Positions 1 to 4,931 of a stretch of 5,497 nucleotides of DNA are shown in pieces. Both the position numbers and the translations under genes were made by a program. Origin of the DNA: Anaerolineaceae bacterium UBA6801 (GTDB lineage: Bacteria > Chloroflexota > Anaerolineae > Anaerolineales > Anaerolineaceae); the NCBI GenBank assembly GCA_002452315.1, contig DKFH01000093.1, forward strand, positions 1 through 5,497, given 5' to 3'. A model generated the notes under the pieces. The model saw nothing but the letters and a program-made list of their open reading frames with translations. It was not told the DNA's origin and made no database searches. The stretch's first letter is position 1, and every line of letters starts with the position of its first letter.

Positions 1-702
1 TGTTATGTCTTGAGGAGTGAGATTTACTTTATCAAGCAGGTCGGGTCTTAACTGTAAGGTGCGGCGCAGGGATTCCTGGCGGCGCCAGCGGGCAATTTCG
101 GCGTGGTTGCCAGAGAGCAATACATCCGGCACCCCCCAGCCGCGAAACTCAGGCGGGCGGGTGTAGTGGGGGTATTCGAGCAAGCCGGTGGCGTGGGAAT
201 CGTCCAGGGGTGCGTCGGGATCGCCCAGCACACCGGGCAGCAGGCGCGTGACCGCATCGATGATGACCAGCGCCGGCAGTTCACCGCCGGTGAGGACATA
301 GTCACCAATGGAGAGGGCGTCTGTGGCCAGGTGTTGACGGATGCGTTCATCCACACTTTCGTAGCGGCCGCAGATCAAGGCCAGGCGGTCATGCTCGGCC
401 AGCTCAAAGGCGATCCGTTGGGTGAAGGTTCGCCCCTGGGGGGAGAGGAGGATCACCGGGCAGGCGGGCGGTTCACCGAGGATTCCTTCAACCGCGGCGA
501 ACACCGGTTCAGGCTTCATCACCATACCGCCGCCGCCGCCATAGGGTGTGTCGTCGGTTGTGTGGTGCTTGTCGGTTGTCCAATCTCGGATATTGTGCGT
601 GTGTACTTCCAGGGCTTTGAGTTCCTGTGCCCGTTTGAGGATGCTGGTGTTGAGGTAGCTGTTGAATACCTCGGGGAAGAGCGAAAAAACATCAAAGCGC
701 AT
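1..702 (-). CDS. trmD: tRNA (guanine-N1)-methyltransferase TrmD, C-terminus cut by window edge
   Basis: TrmD transfers a methyl group from S-adenosylmethionine to N1 of G37, next to the anticodon of a subset of tRNAs, preventing +1 frameshifting; it acts in the cytoplasm as a knotted SPOUT-class dimer. I translated the minus strand from position 702 and found 234 uninterrupted codons reaching the left edge with no stop, so only a short C-terminal tail is missing (family members are about 240-255 residues). The start MRFDVFSLFPEVF is the canonical N-terminus. Visible motifs are DDTPYGGGGGMV (residues 50-61), SPQG (87-90), GRYESVDERI (112-121, usually GRYEGVDER), SIGDYVLTGGELPA (131-144), the Asp168 of DDSH matching the catalytic Asp169 of E. 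coli, EYPHYTRP (176-183) and LLSGNHAEI (195-203). There is no clear Shine-Dalgarno before the ATG. It lies 77 bp downstream of ppa on the same strand and could share its transcript. Confidence 0.96.
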   Translation of the reverse strand, partial: MRFDVFSLFPEVFNSYLNTSILKRAQELKALEVHTHNIRDWTTDKHHTTDDTPYGGGGGMVMKPEPVFAAVEGILGEPPACPVILLSPQGRTFTQRIAFELAEHDRLALICGRYESVDERIRQHLATDALSIGDYVLTGGELPALVIIDAVTRLLPGVLGDPDAPLDDSHATGLLEYPHYTRPPEFRGWGVPDVLLSGNHAEIARWRRQESLRRTLQLRPDLLDKVNLTPQDIT

Positions 703-779
703 AAGACAATTCTAATGTCAAGGCCTGGTCCTGACAAGGTGACTGAAAGGGCTTGGCCAGCTAAAGGTCAAGGGTTGGG

Positions 780-1394
780 TCACTGGTTGCCAAAGGTGAA
801 TTGATAGTCTTCGATGGCGGCATTGACGATCGCTTTGGCCTTGTTGGCGTCAAAGGCGCCGATGATTTGGATATCCGCCTCGCGTCCTTCGACCATTTTG
901 TAGGTGCGAAAGTAGTGCTTTAATCGTTCAACAATGACGCTGGGCAGTTCTTCGATCGTACGAATATGTCCGTAGATGTGGTCGTTTTCCAGCACGGCGA
1001 TAATCTTATCATCCGCTTCCTCGTGGTCAATCAGCTGAAGCACCCCCACCACCACTGCGTTTAAGAAGATTTCCGAGCGGTTGATGGGGCGTTCGCTGAC
1101 GACGCATATGTCGAGGGGGTCGCCATCGCCGCGCGTTGCCCCATCGGAGAGCGCCATCACACGCTCGCCGCAATAGGTGCGGGGGATGAAGCCGTACAGG
1201 GTGGGCGTGAGGGAGGATGTGCGCTGCGGACGGTCAACATACAGGTAGCCGGTAGTTTTATCCACTTCGTACTTGATGTGGTCAAAGGGAGTCATTTCAA
1301 TGTAGGCATACACCAGGTCTGGCGGGTTGGGCCCGACAGCAAGCCCATGCCAGGGGTGGGGGCGCCAGCGGTAGAAGGGGGAGGGAAAACTCAT
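780..1394 (-). CDS. ppa: Family I inorganic pyrophosphatase
   Basis: This soluble enzyme hydrolyses pyrophosphate to two phosphates with Mg2+, pulling biosynthetic reactions such as nucleic acid and tRNA charging steps forward. The 204-residue product carries KYEVDK (41-46), YVDRPQ (52-57), YGFIPRTYCG (67-76) and the signature DGDPLD (90-95), whose three Asp residues bind metal; DHEEADDKIIAV (123-134) supplies further acidic residues. About 14 residues lie between YGFIP and DGDPLD beyond the E. coli spacing. This arrangement, with GDGDPLDICV and EEADDKIIAVLE, resembles chlamydial-type pyrophosphatases. I chose the ATG at 1394 because AAGGAG sits 6 nt upstream and the recognisable N-terminus (SFPSPFYRWRPHPWHGL) begins there; the frame stays open for 60 more codons upstream, but those residues match nothing. 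It is divergent from the ppk1 remnant and upstream of trmD. Confidence 0.96.
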   Translation of the reverse strand: MSFPSPFYRWRPHPWHGLAVGPNPPDLVYAYIEMTPFDHIKYEVDKTTGYLYVDRPQRTSSLTPTLYGFIPRTYCGERVMALSDGATRGDGDPLDICVVSERPINRSEIFLNAVVVGVLQLIDHEEADDKIIAVLENDHIYGHIRTIEELPSVIVERLKHYFRTYKMVEGREADIQIIGAFDANKAKAIVNAAIEDYQFTFGNQ

Positions 1395-1400
1395 GATGAA

Positions 1401-1406
1401 CTCCTT
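1401..1406 (-). promoter_or_regulatory. Shine-Dalgarno site of ppa
   Basis: The minus strand reads AAGGAG followed by 6 nt and then ATG at 1394. This decides the start of ppa against the in-frame codons that extend up to 1574. Confidence 0.8.
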
Positions 1407-1478
1407 TTTTCCAAACCAACCTGCATAATCAAACAGGCCGAATGCGTGTTTTTTTGAGCGCGCATGCCTTAGAACCCT

Positions 1479-1507
1479 ATTGTCAATGAGGATGATCGCT
1501 TTGTCAA
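1479..1507 (-). promoter_or_regulatory. Candidate housekeeping promoter for ppa(-trmD)
   Basis: On the minus strand a perfect TTGACA (1507-1502) is followed after 17 nt by GACAAT (1484-1479), four of six matches to TATAAT. Transcription would begin near 1472 and leave a leader of about 78 nt before the ppa ATG. A second TTGACA at 1486-1481 has no -10 partner. This is a pattern match only. Confidence 0.35.
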
Positions 1508-1706
1508 GCCAGTGATCGGAATGGTTGGTTGACAGCCTTGATTGGGCGCCGTTAATTCGGATAGACATCGCCAATCTATGCCTTAAGTTATTTAATCATG
1601 GCGGGCGTTCTGAGATGGGCTGTTGATGAACTTTGGGCAATTACTGAGCTTTGGATCATGGGTTGGGACGGGTAAGATAAATAGTGTTTCGTTGCAGGTG
1701 GGGTGA

Positions 1707-1735
1707 CGCATGTGATATGATTGTCCACACATGCG
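1707..1735. repeat. Perfect 8-bp inverted repeat, operator-like
   Basis: CGCATGTG (1707-1714) and CACATGCG (1728-1735) are exact reverse complements separated by 13 bp, so the half-site centres are 21 bp apart, about two helical turns. The dyad encloses the candidate -10 box of ppk1 and the expected transcription start. That is a classic position for a repressor operator, though it could also form a hairpin at the 5' end of the transcript. No regulator is encoded next to it in the window. Confidence 0.5.
1714..1721 (+). promoter_or_regulatory. Candidate extended -10 promoter of ppk1
   Basis: The plus strand reads TGA-TATGAT (TATGAT at 1716-1721), an extended -10 element with five of six consensus matches. 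The upstream TTGCAG (1692-1697, 18 nt away) is a poor -35, as tolerated by extended -10 promoters. Transcription would start near 1728 and give a leader of about 43 nt before the ppk1 ATG. Confidence 0.45.
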
Positions 1736-1770
1736 GTTAATCACAATCAGAAGATAAGGTTGGGTGAGTG

Positions 1771-2112
1771 ATGCCTAAGAAAGACCGGACAACACAAGAT
1801 GGGGCGCAAAAGGTGGATCTTGACGATCCGATGAACTACCTCAACCGGGAATTGTCGATGCTGAAATTCCACCGCCGGGTGTTGTTTGAGGCGATGAATC
1901 CGGTCAATCCGCTGTTAGAACGGGTGCGCTTTTTGGGGATTGTGGGGATGATCCTGGATGAGTTCTTTATGGTGCGGGTTGGCAGCCTGACGATGGAACC
2001 GGATGGCCATAAGGATCAATTTTATTTCGAGAATTTACCGCCGCGGGAACAACTGTTAGCCATTCGGAAAGAAGCCCGCAAGCTGATCCGGGATGCGCAA
2101 AATTATTATTAG
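1771..2112 (+). pseudogene. ppk: Polyphosphate kinase 1, 5' remnant (N-terminal domain only)
   Basis: PPK1 makes inorganic polyphosphate reversibly from the gamma-phosphate of ATP and is about 690-720 residues long. This piece is 113 residues and covers only the helical N domain: NYLNRELSMLKFHRRVL, then NPLLERVRFLGIVG and LDEFFMVRVGSL. The reading frame matches the family up to about DAQNYY and hits TAG at 2110-2112, exactly where homology ends; a GNAT gene fragment in another frame takes over. A GTG at 1768 directly precedes the chosen ATG, and AAGG (1756-1759) could serve either. Two near-invariant positions are changed: the Trp of ELSWL is Met30, and the Asn that contacts adenine (Asn45 in E. 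coli) is Ile61 (codon 1951-1953). The fragment lacks all catalytic histidines and cannot be an active kinase. The matching 3' remnant lies at 4174-4856. Confidence 0.9.
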
Positions 2113-2546
2113 GCGAATCCCACCCCGCCTATGCCGTCGCGACCTCGCACCTGCTGCGGGAACGCAAGCCCTACGCCTTTTACACCTGTGTGCCGGACTT
2201 AGCGGCCTTCCTGCAAGTCATCCAGCCCACGCTGGAAACCCAGCTGGCCAATTCCGCCTTTGTGAATTATAGCGGCAAACTCAAGCTCAGCTTTTATCAG
2301 GATGGGGTGTTATTCAAATTTGAAAAAGGAAAAATCATGGAAATCAGCAACCTGGGATTCGACGAGTTGGAAAAATCCCAGGCGCAATTTCCCCCGCCGA
2401 CCTTCCTGCACCTGGTCTTCGGCCACCGCACGGTGGAAGAGCTGCGCGAGATCCACATTGATTGCGCGACCCAAAACGAGGAAACGGCCAACCTGATCAA
2501 CACCCTCTTCACAAAGAAACCCTCCGAGGTGTGGGCGATCTCGTGA
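2103..2546 (+). pseudogene. C-terminal fragment of a GNAT acetyltransferase with SCP2-like domain
   Basis: From about 2103 the frame ending in TGA at 2544-2546 encodes some 147 residues without a plausible start: only a GTG at 2190 is available and it has no ribosome binding site. The sequence resembles the end of Eis-like GNAT proteins common in Chloroflexota and Firmicutes. It runs from HPAYAVATSHLLRERKPYAF through VPDLAAFLQVIQPTLE and the SCP2-type strands YSGKLKLSFYQDG and FKFEKGKIMEI. It ends with FLHLVFGHRTVEELRE and a closing LINTLFTKKPSEVWAIS. Full proteins of this kind are about 400 residues, with the acetyl-CoA-binding GNAT domain in the missing first part, so this is a broken, inactive remnant. 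It abuts the truncated ppk1 start directly and appears to have arrived with the sigma/anti-sigma genes as one segment. Family assignment is from recalled sequence patterns, not a search. Confidence 0.7.
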
Positions 2547-2564
2547 TGCTTTGCGTGAGATCGC
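2535..2564. repeat. Hairpin-forming inverted repeat between convergent genes
   Basis: GCGATCTC (2535-2542) and GAGATCGC (2557-2564) are exact reverse complements; G-U, U-G and G-C pairs extend the stem to 11 bp (arms 2535-2545 and 2554-2564), leaving an 8-nt loop. It spans the stop codon of the GNAT fragment and lies downstream of the anti-sigma gene on the opposite strand. Neither strand has a T-tract after the stem, so it is not a standard intrinsic terminator, but it may end or protect transcripts from both sides. Confidence 0.5.
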
Positions 2565-2613
2565 TTCATCCCCAACAGGGCTTCCTCGCGCTGACCAGGG
2601 TGGACCCACGGCA

Positions 2614-3525
2614 TTAAGCCTCCGGGATTGTACGGATTCCCTTTTTGTCTCGATAGAGGCTGATGCCCAGCAAGCCAGCCGCATAGAGCAGGAGCGCCAC
2701 AAGCAGGATAAAGACAAAGTCCCGTGTCATGGAATAGGTGATGGTTGTGAAGCCCTTGGTCAGGATATGGCTGACGATATAGGCCGCCGGGAACAGAACG
2801 ATCCTTTCCAGCCACAACCGGACGGGGTCGTTTTTGCGAAAAACCAGCAGCATGACGCCGCCAAGCAGCACCGCCAGCCCGGCAAGGATCAGGTAATATC
2901 CCAGTGCGCCCCTTGGCAGTACGACGACGTGATAGGTAACGTCAGGTCCCCAAATTTTTACAGCTTCTTGATTGTTGTTGGGTGAATAAAAGATCAAACC
3001 AACGGAATCATCATCCGCCGGTTTCAGGACAATATTTTGAACCTCATGATCTGGGAAGAGGTACCCCCAGGTTGTTTTCCAGGCATGGATATATAGAACC
3101 ATCTTTTCTCCATCCTCACTGGGGGCCAAATCGCTGACGCTGAAACCCGTGACCTTGTCCTCATTGAAGGAAACAAGGACCATGCCGTCCTCATTTTCTG
3201 TGATGGTTAACAGGTCCTCTGAATAAGGCACGTATTGCGGTAGGGTCAGGTAGCCAAAAACAGCGATCAGAACGGCCATCACCAGCGTGACGGCCAGAAA
3301 AACACTCTTCAGATTCTGCTGGCGCAACCGTTTTTTGATGTTTTTCAACGGCACGGCGCCGGCTTCAGCGGTTACGCCGGGTGACGTCCGATTCTGTTCC
3401 AGTGCCTTTCGGCAATTCTCGCAATCAACCAGATGCTCATCCACAAAAGCCCTGGTCTCATCGCTGACAAGATCTTCAACATACAACGGCAATAAATCCC
3501 GAACAATCATGCACTCATTTTTCAT
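2614..3525 (-). CDS. Zinc-type (zf-HC2) transmembrane anti-sigma factor
   Basis: The 303-residue product should bind the ECF sigma factor encoded just upstream and hold it at the membrane until an envelope signal releases it. Residues 5-38 form a ZAS/zf-HC2 motif, C5-x25-H31-x3-C35-x2-C38, embedded in IVRDLLPLYVEDLVSDETR, a form frequent in Firmicutes anti-sigma factors. TM1 spans about 73-95. About 110 residues (96-207), probably outside the cell, would form the sensory part. Three more hydrophobic segments follow at about 208-229, 241-256 and 269-290, giving four in all rather than the single one of simple RsiW-type proteins. I chose ATG at 3525 because GGAGG (3539-3535) lies 9 nt upstream; the frame is open for nine more codons. 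The start overlaps the end of the sigma gene by 11 nt, indicating translational coupling. The signal sensed cannot be read from the sequence. Confidence 0.88.
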   Translation of the reverse strand: MKNECMIVRDLLPLYVEDLVSDETRAFVDEHLVDCENCRKALEQNRTSPGVTAEAGAVPLKNIKKRLRQQNLKSVFLAVTLVMAVLIAVFGYLTLPQYVPYSEDLLTITENEDGMVLVSFNEDKVTGFSVSDLAPSEDGEKMVLYIHAWKTTWGYLFPDHEVQNIVLKPADDDSVGLIFYSPNNNQEAVKIWGPDVTYHVVVLPRGALGYYLILAGLAVLLGGVMLLVFRKNDPVRLWLERIVLFPAAYIVSHILTKGFTTITYSMTRDFVFILLVALLLYAAGLLGISLYRDKKGIRTIPEA

Positions 3526-4015
3526 GGTTTGGGTCCTCCATTTGCTCAACAATTTTGTTCTTGGCCCGGTAAAAAGTGACGCAGGCCCAATTTTCCGTCT
3601 TAGAGAATAACTTTCCGATCTGTCTGTAACTGAGTTCCCCGAACACCCTTAGCATAAAAACCTCTTTATAAGGCTCCGGCAAATCGTGTAAATGGGCATG
3701 GACAAGCATGGCTTTATCCTGAACGACTAAGTTTTCTTCAAGGTTGGGCGAAATCTGCGCATCCAATGCGTCAAGGTCATCTATCTCGATCGCTCTGTCA
3801 AATTTTTTCAAATAGGAGAAATAGGTGTTCTTTGCAATCTGGCAGAGCCATACCCGAATGTCGCAATCGCCACGGAAGGTGTCAATCGCCTGCATCGCTT
3901 TAAAAAAGGTCTCGCCGGTCAGCTCTTCAGCCAGGTCATCGTCGCTGGAAAGCCGCTTGATATATAAGAACACATCATTGAAATAGGTCTTATACACTTC
4001 GTCAAACTCGGTCAA
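3515..4015 (-). CDS. ECF-family RNA polymerase sigma factor (sigma-70 family)
   Basis: The 166-residue product has the two domains of ECF (group 4) sigma factors. Sigma-2 covers about residues 5-71, with the region 2.2-like DLAEELTGETFFKAM (27-41) that contacts core polymerase and WLCQIAKNTYFSYLKK (56-71) in the -10-recognising part. Sigma-4 covers about 105-158 with LPEPYKEVFMLRVFGELSYR, and the helix-turn-helix ends KTENWACVTFYRAKNKI. The NWA-VTFYRAK form is typical of Firmicutes ECF factors. Start codon is TTG at 4015: GAGGAG lies 5 nt upstream and an in-frame stop (4030-4028) excludes longer forms. The stop codon overlaps the start region of the anti-sigma gene. Codons are AT-richer than in the flanking ppk1 pieces, which fits import of the segment. 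A candidate ECF promoter upstream suggests autoregulation. Confidence 0.93.
   Translation of the reverse strand: MTEFDEVYKTYFNDVFLYIKRLSSDDDLAEELTGETFFKAMQAIDTFRGDCDIRVWLCQIAKNTYFSYLKKFDRAIEIDDLDALDAQISPNLEENLVVQDKAMLVHAHLHDLPEPYKEVFMLRVFGELSYRQIGKLFSKTENWACVTFYRAKNKIVEQMEDPNHEK
3535..3539 (-). promoter_or_regulatory. Shine-Dalgarno site of the anti-sigma gene
   Basis: GGAGG lies inside the sigma coding sequence, 9 nt before the ATG at 3525, and fixes the start of the anti-sigma factor. Confidence 0.75.
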
Positions 4016-4020
4016 ATTTG

Positions 4021-4026
4021 CTCCTC
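4021..4026 (-). promoter_or_regulatory. Shine-Dalgarno site supporting the TTG start of the sigma gene
   Basis: GAGGAG on the minus strand precedes the TTG at 4015 by 5 nt. No ATG or GTG in frame lies between the upstream stop codon and this TTG, so the rare start codon is required for a full sigma-2 domain. Confidence 0.75.
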
Positions 4027-4037
4027 TTTATTGATAT

Positions 4038-4063
4038 GACCCGTTTAAAGCAAAAATCTTACA
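4038..4063 (-). promoter_or_regulatory. Candidate ECF-type promoter of the sigma/anti-sigma operon
   Basis: The minus strand reads TGTAAG (4063-4058), 16 nt, then GGTC (4041-4038). Known Firmicutes ECF promoters follow TGWAAC with 16-17 nt spacing to CGTC or CGAC, so each box differs by about one base and the spacing fits. The start would fall near 4031, only about 15 nt before the TTG codon and just ahead of the ribosome binding site. ECF factors commonly transcribe their own operon. An AAATCT/AGATTT inverted repeat (4054-4059, 4072-4077) overlaps the -35 box. Confidence 0.4.
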
Positions 4064-4173
4064 AAATTCGCAGATTTCTTAACAGAAAAGAATTGGCGTC
4101 CGATTTTATCTCAAGCTTACGCCCTTTAAAGAGACAAGGTCATGTTGGAAGCGTGATGAATTTATAACAGTCC

Positions 4174-4856
4174 CACTACGCTACAACCATAACACTGCCT
4201 TGTTATACGAAGATATCGGCATGTTTACCTGTGATGACGCACTCGGCGCGGATGCCACTGACCTGTTCAACTACCTGACCGGCTATTCTGCCAAACAGGA
4301 ATACCGCAAAATGATGGTGGCCCCTTTCTATTTGCGGGATATATTTGACGATTTGATCGATCAGGAAATTGCACATCAGAAAAAGCATGGCGATGGCAGG
4401 ATCATCCTCAAGATGAACGCCCTGGTGGACGCGGGCATGATCCGCTCGCTGTACCGCGCGTCACAGGCCGGGGTGAAGGTGGACCTGATCGTGCGGGGGA
4501 TTTGCAGTCTGCGCCCCGGCGTGGAAGGCTTGAGCGAGAATATCCGTGTGATCAGCGTTTTGGGGCGTTTTTTAGAACACAGCCGGGTGTATTACTTCCA
4601 TAATCACGGCCAGGAGATCATTTACATGGGCAGCGCTGACCTGATGCCGCGCAACTTGAACACGCGGGTGGAAGTGCTGTTCCCGGTGGAAGACCCGGAC
4701 CTGATTCGTTATTTGCGGGATACGGTTTTGAGTGTGTATTTACGCGAGGATATCAAAGCCTGGCACATGAATACGGATGGGGCGTATGTGCGCACGTCAT
4801 CTGAAACGCAAGACGGGCTTACAGATGTCCAGTATTGGCTATTGAATCACCGCTAA
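4174..4856 (+). pseudogene. ppk: Polyphosphate kinase 1, 3' remnant (C-terminal domain)
   Basis: This is the last third of PPK1, beginning close to the TGNYN region and running to the natural stop TAA at 4854-4856. Conserved parts include LYEDIGMFT (Tyr and Asp match Tyr468 and Asp470 of E. coli), DLFNYLTGY, ILKMNALVD, YRASQAGVKVDLIVRGICSL (with the conserved Arg), LSENIRVISVLGRFLEHSRV (His codon 4578-4580, matching His592) and GSADLMPRNLNTRVEVLF (the usual Trp of SADWMPRN is Leu). The phosphorylated His435 region and everything back to about residue 95 are absent. The TTG at 4200 opens a 218-codon frame but has no ribosome binding site and falls inside conserved sequence, so it is not a real start. 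Homology upstream of 4182 continues in another frame (HYAT at 4174-4185), pointing to a small deletion. The intact terminator follows 21 bp later. Confidence 0.88.
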
Positions 4857-4877
4857 ATGACGGTTGATGACTAATGC

Positions 4878-4917
4878 AGAACCACACCTGCACAAATTGA
4901 GGTGTGGTTCTTTTTTT
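4878..4917 (+). terminator. Rho-independent terminator of ppk1
   Basis: AGAACCACACCT (4878-4889) and AGGTGTGGTTCT (4900-4911) form a perfect 12-bp stem around a 10-nt loop, followed on the plus strand by seven Ts (4911-4917) and more Ts after a G. The minus strand has no T-tract beyond the stem, so it serves rightward transcription from the ppk1 remnant. Confidence 0.93.
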
Positions 4918-4931
4918 GTTTTGGCTCGGCG

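Larger units (their letters stand above)
1395..1770. other. Divergent intergenic region between ppa and ppk1
   Basis: This 376-bp stretch separates two divergently read genes. It contains the ppa leader and candidate promoter on its left side and the ppk1 promoter with a dyad on its right side. Between roughly 1510 and 1690 I see no convincing gene, RNA or repeat. A 60-codon in-frame extension of ppa lies across 1395-1574 but lacks recognisable content. Confidence 0.7.

Noticed and set aside
716..736. TTGACA before trmD and an imperfect TGTCA...TGACA hairpin between ppa and trmD
   Set aside because: The TTGACA (721-716) lies 13 nt before the ATG with no -10 box, and the stem has a bulge, a short length and no T-tract on either strand.
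103..804. Long plus-strand open frame across trmD
   Set aside because: It is antisense to a complete, motif-rich trmD, has no family resemblance and arises from the codon bias of the real gene.
1395..1574. 60-codon N-terminal extension of ppa in the same open frame
   Set aside because: The extension resembles no pyrophosphatase N-terminus, while a strong ribosome binding site precedes the ATG at 1394 where family similarity begins.
2190..2546. A stand-alone 118-residue protein starting at GTG 2190
   Set aside because: There is no ribosome binding site, and GNAT-type similarity continues upstream of the GTG to about 2103, so it is a fragment rather than a separate gene.
2297..2815. Minus-strand open frames opposite the GNAT fragment and through the anti-sigma end
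   Set aside because: They cross two well-supported coding regions in wrong frames and show no recognisable domain.
4161..4169. Extended -10 element TGTTATAAA on the minus strand near the right junction
   Set aside because: It lacks a -35 at proper spacing and lies about 150 nt from the sigma start; the ECF-type candidate is nearer and better placed.
2098..4180. Target-site duplication or terminal inverted repeats marking the inserted segment as a transposon
   Set aside because: The bases at the two junctions are both AT-rich but do not match as direct or inverted repeats, and no transposase is present.
4200..4856. A stand-alone 218-residue protein starting at TTG 4200
   Set aside because: The TTG lies inside the conserved NTAxLYxDIG stretch of PPK1 and lacks a ribosome binding site.
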